From Lactarius indigo (Eukaryota; Basidiomycota; Agaricomycetes; Russulales; Russulaceae), in assembly GCA_025766275.1 (NCBI GenBank), contig JAFKAC010000010.1, positions 1,922,001 through 1,986,000 of the forward strand: DNA of 64,000 nt, in the 5' to 3' direction. This document shows, in pieces, positions 1 through 12,009 of the stretch. Within the stretch, counting starts at the first letter, position 1; the number at the start of each line of letters is the position of its first letter. The notes under the pieces are model-generated. The model worked only from the letters and a program-made list of their open reading frames with translations, was not told where the DNA came from and made no database searches. Position numbers and translations under genes: made by a program.

Positions 1-836
1 CCCTTCCACCGCTGCTCCAAGTGCTACCTCCAGCCCCGCTACTGCTACCCCAATACAGTGGACACAGCCAGTGGCAACAACCCCAACCATCCCGGCCGTT
101 CCAGCACCCGTCACTCCCGCCGCAGACGCCGTAGCCGCTGCTGGTCCAAGCACCGCCACAAATGCAGCTGTCGCAGGAGTACAGCGGCCCATCGGCGCTA
201 TGGAAGAGGAAGCCGAAGTCGAAGACGAGCTGCTTCCCGCGATGGCCGACGACGACTACTCTGCTCAACTCTCTTGGCAGAGCCAGTCCAAAGACAACCT
301 CAAGTGCGTTCTTGTTCTCGTTCTTTTTTCCCTATATTCTTCATCTTTTTTTTTTCCAGGGTCCTCATGGACAATTTTACCCCGGAGCAGTACGAGCGCT
401 TTGAGGCATATCGCCGTCATGCCCTCCCGAAGCAAGCTGTTCGAAAGGTATGACACATCTCTTTTGACTTCCCTGTGCATGTCGGCCGTGGCGTAAATTA
501 AACATCCCACGTTCTAACTCGGCGTCTTGGCAGGTAATTCAACAGAGCCTCGGTCAGCAAGTATCCATGCCCGTGGCGCAGATCGTGGCTGGGTTCACCA
601 AAGTTTTCGTTGGGGAGATTGTAGAGAAAGGTGATTCCTTGCCCTTTGTGTTGTAGCGATGTGGTATAGATGGCCTTATTACTCGATTTACAGCTCGAGC
701 AGTCCAAGCTCGTCGTGGAGAGAAGGGACCTCTGTCTCCTGACCACCTACGCGAGGCGTACCGCATGTACCAGCAAGAGACGGGGCGTGTCGGCGCCTCT
801 CGGCCATTACGTGGGAAGCGACTCTTCACGCGATAA
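1..836 (+). CDS. TAF11: TFIID subunit TAF11 (TAFII28), 5'-truncated by window edge, one frame break
   Basis: TAF11 is the histone-fold subunit of the general transcription factor TFIID that pairs with TAF13 in the nucleus. The reading frame is open from base 2, so the N-terminus lies outside the window. Proposed exons are 2-303, 360-447, 534-631 and 694-836, all with GT..AG introns of 56-86 nt. An Ala/Pro-rich and acidic N-terminal part is followed by the TAFII28 fold: FTPEQYERFEAYRR, then ALPKQAVRKVIQQSLGQ, MPVAQIVAGFTK, VFVGEIVEKARAVQ, and a C-terminal GPLSPDHLREAYRMYQQ helix ending in GKRLFTR. Exon 3 changes frame between FTK and VFVGE, at the run of four A's at 600-603, where one extra base is present. 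This is either an assembly error or a real lesion. A decayed second copy lies at 8230-8560. Confidence 0.85.
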
Positions 837-884
837 GCACGTACTGTATGGCCCACGAAGCCCGACCATTGCAAGCTGCTGTAG

Positions 885-2160
885 AACCGTAATCGGTGTC
901 AGTCCGCTCCACCTGATCCAAATTCTTCGGCCATATACAAACCCCTGCACTTCTCTCCCCACGCGCTTCCTCAGTGCAAATTCATTTGATCCCGAGTTGC
1001 CCCGTTGTTGCGAGTGTTGATGACACGACACATCCTATCGTTGTAGTTCCGCTGTACTTTTTATGGACACGCCCTTCCCAATTGTCAGCTACAGCGCCTG
1101 CAGCTTCAAGCGCCTCACTCTACTGCGATCACGGTCTCCAACGGAGTCCTAACAACTCCGTGCGGCGGTAACGGCATGGTCCGAAAAAAGTTGGGCAACG
1201 CAAGTGGTAAATTACACCACTATCATGCAGGTTGGTCGAAACCTTATCCGTGAATGGAGAGTCATGATTCCTGCTTCCTCCACGGAGCGCTATACGATAT
1301 GTCGCCCAGACAGCCAGCTTTATCAGGAAAGTCCCATCGATGCTTCATGACATCTTGATTCGGAACGACTCGTCTGTGAGCGCACGACCGAACTGCTTGT
1401 CTGTTCTGCGAACGACTCTTTGGAATTTGATTTTTTCCCGAAAAAAGCCCGACACCAGGGTTCTGCAGAGGACCCCGGTTCGACTAACTAACCCATATCC
1501 TGTCCCCATGGTCGCAGATCCATGGTGCATTTCCATCACATCCTCGTGATAACTAGCTGAGTTACCGGACCAGCTGTACCTGATAGGATTCAGGGTAGAA
1601 ATCGTCTCAGTTGCCCGAGCCGGGCCAGGTGGCAAGGGTCCGGTGGTTTAGTTGTTCACCGAGAACCACTGGTCTTACCTCCAAGTTGGGTCTTACTCCG
1701 TGCTACAGTATACGCAAGGTCAGTTCAGCGTCCATGACTGCCATGATAGCAAGTCCACGCCTCTTCTCACAGGAGCTTTTCTAGAGGGGATTTGGGACGA
1801 TGGTACTGATGGTTGGCAGTTGGCGGTCTATCCTTGAATGAGTCTAGTGGCACCCCCTTCCCAGAAGTGGACCTCCAATCGCACATTTGTTTTGTTGTTG
1901 CATAGCCAGACGCGATCGGATCCTGACAACTTTGATTTGACTATTACACATTCCCGTCATGTTACAAAGTACTGTAGTACGGGAAGCTATGTGCTGCAAA
2001 CTCAAACTCAAGGATGGCGCGTGCTAAAATATCATAGCCCCGTGTCGATCGCACCCGTCAGTATCAGGGCTCGATATCTCAAACACGACACATGGGCTAC
2101 ATCGCCGAGCCAATATCGAAGGATAGCAGATGGGGCAGACAGACAACACCTTGTGTAACT
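885..2160 (+). pseudogene. Unrecognised gene-like segment X, copy A
   Basis: This stretch directly follows TAF11 and recurs, diverged but collinear, at 8680-9995. The best-conserved reading starts at the ATG at 1063 (MDTPFPIVSYS, matching MDAPFPVVSYS at 8874 in copy B). It is followed by a shared FKR..LRSRSPT stretch and a further conserved stretch around 1230-1300 (NLIREW). A TATA-like CCATATACAAACCCC lies near 930. A later open piece at 1652-1837 contains QVGSYSVLQYTQGQFS. No single intron pattern restores one frame over the whole region, so it is probably a decayed gene. I do not recognise the family. Confidence 0.35.
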
Positions 2161-4494
2161 TAGCACCCAGGAAGAACTTGGATTCAGGACAGCGGGGGGA
2201 AACAGCCCCCGTGGTGTGTAAGACGGAAGGACCCTGCTTTGCGTGCATGCGTTAGGCCTCTCCCTAAGTGGGGGAGCGATGTAATAAACGCGCAGTCGGT
2301 GACACCACCACGCCGACTACGCAACCAGGTCCAGGATCAAACTTACTGTCGTGGGCACAGAAGGCCTATCAGCGACGAGGACTCTTGCGCTTGCATAACG
2401 ACGGCCCGATGCCCACACACGTGGCTGGACGCCAGTTGCTCGTTGAGAGTAATTTACTGTCCGACTCGGGAGTGCGGTGGGACTATGCGGGTCCACGATG
2501 GAGGTCTTAGTGGACGGGGCGGGGCCCCGGGCCGCCTATGGGACACTGTCGTGTCGTGTCCCAGCTACTAGCTACTAGAGGAAGCCTCTCTCCTCGCCTT
2601 TCTCCCCCCTGCGAAGGCTGGGAACTCAACACGAGTATTTGTCCCAGGGTTTGCACAAGTGAGCTCTCCCCGTCGCTGTCAGTCAGAACCCTGTCCCTCA
2701 GGCGCCTCGATCCAGAGACCGACCGCCGACAGGCGTACTAACACCCCTTGTTACTTTTCAAGTCCGACCAATGCCACAGCGCTTATTCCCCAGCGTCTTT
2801 CTTTTCTCTTGACTAGGACGCTGACACTTCCCCAGCCCCTTGCACCATTCCGCTGCCATCGGGCAGATGGACTGCTTGGGTAGCGCCTTGGGTAGCGCTG
2901 CGGATCATCTAAATTTGGTAGTTCGACCTCCTGCGGTAGGCCCCGCGCGACTGCTACTTTATTTCAAAGGGTGAGATCAAGAGAGAGGCCTGTCGATCAG
3001 TGACGACGGTGAGTTAGCCTCGCATGGTATGTCTACACAGACGATCAGTCTCCTAGTGATGATGTCTCCGATGGGTTTAGAAACTGATCAGTGGCCTAAG
3101 GACTGGCCAATGGCATGGAAGGCCAGACGCAGTGAAGAATTGAAAACGCGTGTCGGAAGAAGCAGCGCGAGCTGCATCCCGACCCGGAGGCAAAAGGTCA
3201 TCCGCATGTGGTTACCTGAGTAGTAACCGCATGCGGATGACCGTGCCATCGTTGAAAACTGGCTTAGAGGACTATCCGGGTATTCCGTTGGTCCTACTGT
3301 TCAAGCAAGAAGAACCGACGTGGGCGTGGAAGCCCAACGTTTAATCATGACTCTTGGCCTGCGCTCGAGTGAGGCTCCGAATACTGTTGTGTCCAAAAAT
3401 AACTCCGACACCACCCAAAACGACACTTGATACCCAGGCGTCGTATCACCCCACTCACGAAGCATTCTCTCGCGATGTATCGCACCACGCACGCAAACGG
3501 CAAACATCATCATCATCAAAACTAGAAGCACCACACTACATGTGCGTTGTCCCAAGAAGTCCGTCCCTCCCCGTCCCCAAGATGGTAACTATCCCCTATT
3601 CGCCGGACTTCGTGGTAATGATCTACACCGTAGACGCTGCTCAAGTAGCCCATGTAATTCGACCCCTAAATTTGAGTATGGTGACGACGACGCAATCTGA
3701 AGTTCTATCATAGAAAGGGGCTGCGAAGTGAAACCGCGGAAACGGGGTGCGTCCATGAGCCTAAATAAAAGCGTTTCGAACACTTTCGAAGGTACTTCAG
3801 ACACGTGCAATGTATAATTCGGGCTATGTCGCCAGTGGCCCGGCATTATTCTTGGTCGGAGAAGGGAGAGAGAAGGCTGTTTCGTCGTGCGGAAACGATC
3901 GATTTGACATCGACCCGAGAGTTGTGCAGGCTCCAACCAACTAAGTTGATCTCTATGAGAGGGGTTGTCTCGATCACGATGAGACCTTTACCTCCGCGAA
4001 TGGGTTGAGTTTCTACGCTCGTATTTTGTGAGTCGAAGGTTCTATCGAGAAATATGTTCGAATTTTATTACTACTGTAGTACAATGAGAGGGCATCACTT
4101 TAAAAAAGGCTACCTCGTTTCGAGCCTCACTGTCGAATGGGCCAGCCTGGGTGACGATCCACGTTCTTACATTTGAAAGGGTGCACATACTATCCTCGAT
4201 CTAATGTTCAAGCTGGTGGACCGAACACGCTACGAAATTCGGCAAATACTTTGGGAACGGGCTGCCAGTCTGACTATCATTTGCCACGCTCTTCTAGATT
4301 CCAACACATGCAAGAACACATGCGCGCCGTTCACGGCGGGATAGTATACCGGAGGCACAAGTATTCACGGAAGAACCGAGTGGTCTGCAGAGCTCAGATG
4401 TGCCCTTTGGCTTCCTTACGCTTTGTCTTCTAACATGATATGTTGGAACGCCATTGTGGGTATACTGTAGTACTGTACTGATAAGTGGCACATC
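2161..4494. other. No recognisable gene; unique spacer of copy A
   Basis: About 2.3 kb between segment X and the Crinkler-type gene. Open frames are short and show no family resemblance. The spacer has no counterpart in copy B, where X' and the Crinkler remnant are almost adjacent. The only notable structure is the long hairpin at 3196-3242. Confidence 0.4.
3196..3242. repeat. 20-bp inverted repeat (hairpin) with 7-nt loop
   Basis: The arms 3196-3215 and 3223-3242 are reverse complements over 20 positions, with one T/G wobble, around the loop CTGAGTA. The transcript of either strand could form an almost perfect 20-bp stem. No flanking target duplication or U-tract was seen, so it could be a small foldback element or an RNA hairpin of unknown role. 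Confidence 0.75.
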
Positions 4495-4502
4495 TATATA
4501 AA
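4495..4502 (+). promoter_or_regulatory. TATA-like box upstream of the Crinkler-type gene
   Basis: TATATAAA occurs 277 bp before the proposed start codon at 4779. The distance is longer than usual for a fungal core promoter, so a long 5' leader or an unrelated match are both possible. Confidence 0.3.
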
Positions 4503-4778
4503 CGGCAACCGCCGAGGAGAAAAATGGGAGCTCGCGCTCTAACATACACTTTCGTGACCTCATGTGTCTATCGATTTTCAGTCTTCTCTCCACCCTATAA
4601 CTTTTCACGATAATATGGTAGGTATGACCTACAAGTTCAAATATCGAAGCTCGACTTCAAGTTTGCTTCAACGTTTTGGGTCCTTCCTTTTTTGGATCAT
4701 GGCCTTACGGCCACTGCACCGCACCTAGTACCTTCACGCATCACCTCTTGAGTTGCAGAACGCTCAATCTGGTCTACG

Positions 4779-6945
4779 ATGACAGACGGTCTTCAATTAT
4801 CATGCTTAATTGAGGGGACTAAGCGGCCTTTTAATATTTTCATTTCCCGTAACTCCAATGGCGACGCCTTGAGAGAAATGATCTTTAATCATAAATGCAA
4901 GGATTTGGTTCCGGATTATGACCACCTTATTCTTCTGAAGGTCAGGATTCAACTAGTCATTGTACCATTTCCGCTCTCAGATCTTTTCGATGTAGGTCAA
5001 CGTCGACCGTGGCTTTCCCCACTTACCCCTACTACAGCTCAACCAAGGTGATGAAGACTCAGAAGGGATTCCTCCGAGGAAAGCAATTAGTGAATTATGG
5101 CTAAGACAACCGCCCACTCGCTTGATCCACATCTTCGTGACATTTACTGATCGTGAGTCTGTCCCTCTGTAAAATAAATCCTCCCTCTTCCATTCACTGC
5201 GCAACCCGGTCGTGCTAGCCAGTGTAACAATTTTGTGGAATGATCACAACTACGTGTTTCTGACGCCTTCCCACAGTTCCCTCTGAGTTTGAAGGACGCC
5301 GGAGAGTTTTGGAAGCTGCCCACCTTGTGTACTATGCATTTTGGGGGGGAAAACTCGAAACACTACTGCGGCCCGTGCCAGGATGTGGCAACTTCAAGTA
5401 CATGTCCGCGGAACAGATCCACCACATGGGTGTCAGTGAATACCTTGGCTATAGTGGAGTCGTTCTTCTAGTCTGCAAAGAATACGAAGATGCTTACGAT
5501 CAACTCCGGTCATACGAGAGCGATCCGGAAGGTAGGGGTGGTGGTGTGGTTGTCCTTGGTCAACCCGGAATCGGTAGGCGCCTCTCGCTGTCCGCGGTCT
5601 CCATCCCTAGTAACAATTGGCACTCGATACAGGAAAAACATGTTTCCTATACTATCTCTTATTTCGCCTCTTAAGTGAAAAGAAGGCTGTCGCTTTTCAA
5701 GTGGGTGAAGACTTTCTTCTCTTTCAAGGTGCTGGCGTTCAGAGATGCAAATCTATTTCTATCAACGGAGCCATTATACCGAGTGGGACGTGGGCCCTTA
5801 CCGATTCCCATGTCAGTTTTGAACGGCCGTGTAACGCCTTTTTGAAAGCATGCTCGGCAGGGAGGGCCTGGGTGGTTCAAACTACTTCTCCATCAGAAAG
5901 CAAGTATGCAAGGTGGCAAGAAGAGTGGGACGCGAAACTCTTCTGGATGCAAGTTTTCCATTTTGATGAGCTGTATACCCTTGGGTATGTTTGACGCGAT
6001 TCTCACCACTTTTACACGTTGAGATCTTCATGTAGTAAAACACTCGGTCTCAATACCCAAACTCTGCGTGACAATTACAATTCATGGGGCCCTTCCGCAC
6101 GTGTCTGCGTCTCGTTGACGAAGGACCCCAACAAAGTTAGGAGTCATGCACAGTCTGTGGTTAGGGCCGCATATGGTCTCACCAGTGACGGCAGACAATT
6201 CGATGGTTTCCGATTTGTCTCGACGCACCAACTATTTGTTGTACGGCCAACTGATTCTAGGCAAGTGACAGCCGTGGAATTTGGAACGAACCGGCTCCGT
6301 GGAATCGTTGCACGCGCCTACGCTAACCATGACCGTGCCACGCGGCTGAGATTTTACAGTGCAATACGTGGAGACCCGATGTTTAGCTCACCGGCAGGCG
6401 AAATTTACAAGAGTCACGTCCTCCTGTGGTTCCGGCACGCTCGAAATACAGAATTTATTCCATGTACTAGCAATGTGCCTCACTCGCCTCTACTCAATAT
6501 CCCAGCCTGCCCAGGGAACCTCAAGTTCTTCTCTAAGCCCGATGAGCTGCAGGAGATGTACAAACCTGGACTTCCAATATGTTGGGTTCCCACCTCGGAA
6601 ACACTCCCTACTCTTGGCGCTGTTGTCCTCACCGATGACGCTGTTATCACAGTTCAGATCACCATTGCTTCCAAACGCGACACTAAGAATATTGGTTTCA
6701 TAGACATCTATAGAAACCTTCCTCCTCGCTTGAAGACTAAGCCACGGTGCCATGTATTCATCACGGACTCGGATTCAAATGCCGAATCGTTGCGAGATCA
6801 AAACCTGACGGTCCCAAAGGGGACTCATGTATACTCTGCGATTGCTAGCGTCGAGGATTTGGATTCGAAGGTAGTAATGACAGAAGACTGCATGGATGCA
6901 TTGGAGAAAGAGAGAGTAAGTGTGTATCGGCCATGTGCGAGTTGA
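4779..6945 (+). CDS. Crinkler (CRN)-type protein with ubiquitin-like header and P-loop NTPase
   Basis: Exons 4779-4940, 4996-5152, 5277-5573, 5633-5984 and 6036-6945 join in frame to a 625-residue protein. Residues 1-105 look like the CRN/ubiquitin-like header: LSCLIEG near the start, DHLILLKV, a LWLRQPP segment, then IHIFVTF in the place of the HVLVxxP-like motif. A Walker A loop, GQPGIGKT, lies at residues 201-208 and is split by an intron after its fifth Gly/Ile. It is followed by a conserved SGTWALTDS / WVVQTTSPS / KLFWMQVF region typical of fungal CRN-RHS NTPases. In the CRN-RHS family the C-terminal part often carries a nuclease or other effector; I cannot assign it here. A strong alternative donor (GTAAGT, 6916) could change the last few residues. 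The C-terminal half is duplicated as a pseudogene at 10116-11140. Confidence 0.75.
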
Positions 6946-7589
6946 TATTTATTGGGATCTTTTAAAGTAACCCCCACAAGAAGCGATGAATACGATGAAC
7001 GAGCTTTGGTTGCGCGTGCCCATGATTGGGCCTGACTGAAACTGGGACACATGGGAGAAGGATAGCACACGAGTGCTCTCTTTATTCAGCCAGAAAAGAG
7101 TTGCTTAAATACATCGGGAAAGTGTATCTAAGCCAAGATGAGAGTAACGAGTCACGTGTATAACTTGAATGGTAGCATGGAGAACAAGACGCGGAATGAA
7201 ACGTCAAGGTGAAAATGGACAAGACAAGTGGCGTACGGAGCTGTGTCCCCGAGTTTGAAAAATGGACACTCGAGGGAGATCCACCACCAGAGGGGGGAAA
7301 GGAAGAGGAAGCGGCTAAGGCTGCTATGGGACAGCGGGAACTAGAGCAAACACGAGACAAGGCAACAGCTCGTAAGTTCTACCCTTTGAGTGCCCTCAGT
7401 TGGGCCTGACTCCTAGAATGAGCACGCTAGTTGAGAGGGGAGAAATGGCGAGCAAGTGTCATTTATTTGTAGCTATATTACGTCAGAGCCAAGAAGGCGG
7501 ACAGAGAGGCATAGGGAGGCCCAGAAGTATCATGACAGGAAACCCGGAGACAAGGTGTCTCCATGTATATGAGAAAGGGGAACATCGTG
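6946..7589. other. Intergenic, nothing recognised
   Basis: Spacer between the Crinkler-type gene and duplicated segment U. Short open frames on both strands show no family signal. Confidence 0.4.
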
Positions 7590-8215
7590 CGTCTCCGCTG
7601 ATGCCGGCGGAAACGCAGGGAAACAGGAGCGAACGTGCCTGCTGAAACGACGTGCAATGGGTACCAGCTCCATTGAGACGTCGTTCTGACCCCCGGCCCC
7701 GAGATGCGTCCCAATTCAAAATTCTGCCCTGACACAATCGCGAAGACCAAGCAATGCATTGGGGACAAGAGCGAATGGCGTGGCTAAGCTTCCCTCATCA
7801 TTCAAATCGTCGACAAACAAATCGGACACGCATGGGGACTTCCTCGGGGTTGTCAACTCGATGGAGTGTGGCTAGAAGCTCGAGGTGATGTTGGCTGGAG
7901 GCTCAACGTTCGACAGTTCAACGAGTCGAAGATCACCGATCACAAGGCCAAAAAAAGCCACGTCCCGAGGACACTGTCAACACCACCAGCGGCGCCGCTG
8001 CATCGGAATCACGGACCGTGGGACGCGGTTGACGACTTTTGACGACGTGGTGGGATGGTCATCCAGCGAGGCACTTCAAGCTTCATGCAAGCTTCATGGT
8101 CCGAGCGAAATAGGCTGTAGAAGAGAGTGGCAGACCGAACTCCAAAAGTATAAAAGGTTCAGATCGCAGAGTTGTACTACAATTTATTTCTCCTGACAGA
8201 GAAACCGACCAGCGC
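7590..8215 (+). pseudogene. Duplicated segment U, copy B (unrecognised)
   Basis: This segment is collinear with 12010-12640. Shared landmarks are GGAGCGAACGTGCCTG, a GAGAAGACCAAGCA-like stretch, CAAATCGTCGACAAACA, a CCCGAGGACA stretch, TTGACGACTTTTG and AAAAGGTTCAGATCGC near the end. It lies immediately upstream of the TAF11 remnant, so it is probably the gene upstream of TAF11 in the ancestral block. Frames are broken and I recognise no family. Confidence 0.4.
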
Positions 8216-8229
8216 TACTCCCACCTGTG

Positions 8230-8560
8230 ATGCATGTGATGACCGACGTGATGACCGACGACGATTACTCTGCCCAATTCTCTTAGCAGAGCCAGTCCAA
8301 AGACGACCTTAAGTGAGCTAGGTTCTTTTCCCCTTGGATGTGCTTTATCTTCTCTGAGGGAACGGACACCAATTACGGTTCTGCAGCAGGAAGGCTTCGT
8401 GGCCGCACATGCTTATCGCAGGTGAAGCCGGTGATTATGAAGAGTCACTTCCCACGTACATGGGTATTTGCTGACTGAGTCTCCGTTGAATTACTTGCTA
8501 AGATGGTGAGACATGGGGCAGTGAATTTAAGGAAGTTGAAAGAGATGTGTCATACCTTTC
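8230..8560 (+). pseudogene. Decayed TAF11 copy
   Basis: The exon 1 end of TAF11 is recognisable: DDDYSAQ..QSQSKDDLK followed by a GTGAGC donor, matching 260-309. The Trp codon of the SWQSQS motif is a TAG stop at 8284-8286. The histone-fold exons that follow in copy A are degraded beyond clear reading. Confidence 0.6.
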
Positions 8561-8679
8561 GTTTGCTTGGGCGAGGCATGACCAATATGTCTGAGTCACG
8601 CGCTCGTGCTGCCTTCGAGTTGGGAGTAGGGTAAAGTTGTCCACGAAGACACCTGATCCTTGTTCCGTTCATACCCGCT

Positions 8680-9995
8680 GCCGACTTCTTCGGCCCTACA
8701 GTACTATATGAACGCATGCACTTCCCTCCCCTCGCGCTTGTCCACGGCAAACTCTTTTGATTTCGTTCAGCACAGAAGCTGAAGAGTTACCCCATCACCG
8801 CCGTTTGTTGCGAATGCTACTTGCAGTGTCGGTTAGACAACACATCTTATCGTGTAGTTCCGTGGCATTTTTCATGGACGCGCCCTTTCCGGTTGTCAGC
8901 TACAGCGTCCGCGACTTCAAGCGCCACACTGTTCTGCGATCACGGTCTCCAACAGCCCCAACAACTCCGTGCTGCGGTAACGGCATGAACCAAAAAAGTG
9001 CGCTCCGCAAGCGGTAAACTACAGCGCACTACAGTATGCTCGAAGGTCTGTCACTCGAATCGAAACGTTATCCGTGAATGGGGTGGCGTGACCCCTGCCA
9101 TCTCTCCACGGAGCGCGGCCATACAATGTGTCGCTCAGATAGCGGACTTCATCTGTCTCATCGATGCATTACGACGCCCTGATTTGGGTTGTGAGCGCAC
9201 GACCGAACTGTTGTTTGTTCTGCGAGCGGCTCTTGATTCCAAGCTTGGTTCCCCGAAAAAAACCCGAAGTCCTGCAGAGGACCCCGGCTCGACTCGGACG
9301 TCCTCCGTACATGCACTCTGAAGGCAAATTATCCCATCACCATGGTCATAGATCCATGGTATATTGTTCATCCCCATCACATCCTCACGGCCATTCGACA
9401 TGCCGGGCCAGTCCTGGGGCTAGTTGCACCTGATATGACTCAGGGTGTCACTTGAAATCATCGCAGTTTCCCAGACTGGTGACCGATGAACTATTTATTC
9501 ACCGAGAACTACGGGCCTATGATACATCCTCCGACTCTACTTACGTGAGTCAGTCGGTTCACCGTCCATGAATTCTCCGCACACTACAGATAGTAAGTCC
9601 GCATATCCGCTCAACTGGAGCAGCAAACTTTTTCCAGAAGGATTTGGACGGCGATGCCGATGAATGTAAAATGATGGGCCGATGGCAGTCTATCCCTGAA
9701 TCAGTCTAGTCACGGCGTGCTGTGCTCCTCCATGTGCTACCTCTTCCCCCGACTCGGAAGTGGACTATCAATAGTACGTTCATTGACATGGCCAGACACG
9801 CTCTGTCCCTGACAACCTAATACACATTCTCGTCATGGAGGATGGGGAGCTACGCACTGCAAACTCAAATCGAAGGGCGCCTGGTGAGTACTGTAGCCCT
9901 GGACCATGTCGGTCGCAACGAAAAGGTGCCGAATCGGCTTGTTTGTTTAGTGATACGCCGCGCTTCGCTCCGAGTACTCGCTCGTGCATGTCATC
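8680..9995 (+). pseudogene. Unrecognised gene-like segment X, copy B
   Basis: Diverged second copy of 885-2160 in the same position relative to TAF11. The ATG at 8874 opens MDAPFPVVSYSVRDFKR, which reaches a stop at 9015. Further similarity continues through the GTTATCCGTGAATGG stretch, the AGGACCCCGG stretch and the end of the segment near 9900 (CTGCAAACTCAAA, equivalent to 1996). Indels break the frame throughout. The function is unknown. Confidence 0.4.
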
Positions 9996-10115
9996 CATTC
10001 CGGCTGAGCAGGCTGACCGTCTCCTGCAGCTGAGGCGGCCCGCCTTTGATACGAGCTTCTAATGTGTGGTAACACAACGCCAGTGGAACTAGCCATTGTA
10101 CCTCCACGTCACCTA

Positions 10116-11140
10116 CTGTGTCACAAAGAGAGCCAAGTATGCAAAGTGGCATGAAGAGTGGGACGCAAAACTGTTCTGGATGCGAGGGTTCCCTTTAGTG
10201 AGTTGAATGTCTTTCGGTATGTTCAACATGATTCTCACCAGTTTTACTTCGTGCTGAAATATTCATGTAGTAAAATACCGAAAGACTGCGCGACAACGAT
10301 TCGTAGGGTGCATCCGCACGTGTCTGCATCTCGTTGACAAGGGACCCCAAGAATATTAGGAGTCATGCACGGTCTATGGTTAGGGGCGTGTGTAGTCTCA
10401 CCAGTGACGCCGGACAATTCGATGGTTTCCGATTCGCGTCGACGCATCAACTGATGTCGTAAGTTACGGCCAACTGATTCTAGGCGAGAGTTGACCGTGG
10501 AATGTGGAACGAATCGGCTCCGTGGATTCGTAACACGCACCTATGCCAAGCACGACCATGCCACGCCGCTGAGATTTTACAGTGCGATCCGCGGGGACCC
10601 GAAGTTCAGCTCATTGGCAGGTCAAACGTACGAGATTCACGTCGTCCTGTAGTTCTGGCACGCTCGAGACACGGAACTCATCCCATCTGACAATGTAACC
10701 CGCGTGCCTCAACTCAACATCGTGCCGCGGGAACCTTTTCTCTCTAAGCCCAATGAGCAGCATGAGATGTACGAACCTGGACGTCCGATATGTTGGGTTC
10801 TCACCTCGGAAACACACTCTGCTCTCGGCGCCCTTGTCCTCATTGATAACTCTGTCATCACAGTTCTTCAGATCAGCACCGTTTCCAAACACGACGCACA
10901 GAATCCGATTCCAAACAAACCTCTCCCCTCGCTTGAAGACTAAGCCGCCGTGCCATGTATTTCTCACAGATTCGGATTTCAATACGAATTTGTTGCGAGA
11001 GCAGAACCTGACGATCCCAGAGGGAACACCGGGTTATGTCTACTCTGTGGTTTTGACGTTAAGAAGTTGGATTCAAAGGTAGTAGTAACAGAAGACCGCG
11101 TGGATGCATTGGAATCGGAGAAACAGAGAGTAAGCCTGGT
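10116..11140 (+). pseudogene. Truncated, decayed copy of the Crinkler-type gene
   Basis: The copy is collinear with 5890-6930 of the intact gene. It begins at the SKYARW-equivalent region and ends at the same GAGAGTAAG boundary. The ubiquitin-like header and P-loop are absent. An in-frame TAG at 10650-10652 replaces the Trp codon of the LLWF motif, and small indels near 10455 and elsewhere break the frame. The strongest surviving similarity is the CWV.TSET region near 10795 and the CHVF.TDSD region near 10955. Confidence 0.8.
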
Positions 11141-12009
11141 TATTTACGATTTGGTATTTATTGAAAAAAATTGCAGGTCACCGATCTAGCCATTTCTATT
11201 TCTGTGGCTGTGTCCCTCTCCAACTTTACAGTCACATGACTCGGATGGTTCAAGAAAACGATTTCGATGATCAACTTACAGTGATCTAGTTGTTCGCGAG
11301 GAAGGACCCCAATGACAATTATGTGTACGTGCTCTCGATCATAATGACAGTCAAAATCCCTTCAAGGTGTATAGTACGTGTCCAAACCCACCGGCGTCGT
11401 AGGCCAAAGGCGGTTTGCTCAACTTTGGCTCACAGTATACTCAGAATGGCAACCTCACCACTCGGGTGGACAAGTTATGCCCAGATAATGGCGGCCAAGC
11501 TGCTACATGGGCGTAGGGTATCCCTTCGAAAAAATGGTTTCTCGACTGTCTCTATATGATATCTTCACCGGATCGGCTAGTGTGAGTCTCAAGGCATCGT
11601 TTGTAATGACTGCCTAGGTGCAACTTACTGCATAGGCCACACTGTTGCGTATCCATTATACTTTTTTGAGCTCTCATCTGTGATTTTAGCCTGTCTCTCC
11701 GTCGCGTCAGTAAGCAAATTCGGATGTCAATGCCTCTCGGACTCTGCTCTCGGTCTTGTCCAACAGCCCTCAGTCGCTGTAATACCCCGACTCGGGAACT
11801 ACGTGACACTGTTCGGCGCTAATGACTCCGATCACGGGTCAAGTGACGGTGAGATGCAGCTAAAGGCAGGGGGTGAACTTGCCGGCATCGTGATCATGGA
11901 CGCCAAGAGGTGGTGGCTCTCCTGCTTCTGACACTATTAGAGGAGCAGAAAAGCCAGGCCTTTCCAGAACGGAATGCCGAAGGGAACGAAGCTTGGTTGG
12001 GATGACGAC
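11141..12009. other. Intergenic, nothing recognised
   Basis: Spacer between the Crinkler remnant and the third U copy. No open frame here has a recognisable motif. Confidence 0.35.

Noticed and set aside
885..2160. Segment X as a velvet-type or aspartic protease gene
   Set aside because: Isolated residues looked suggestive, but no diagnostic motif of either family could be found in either copy.
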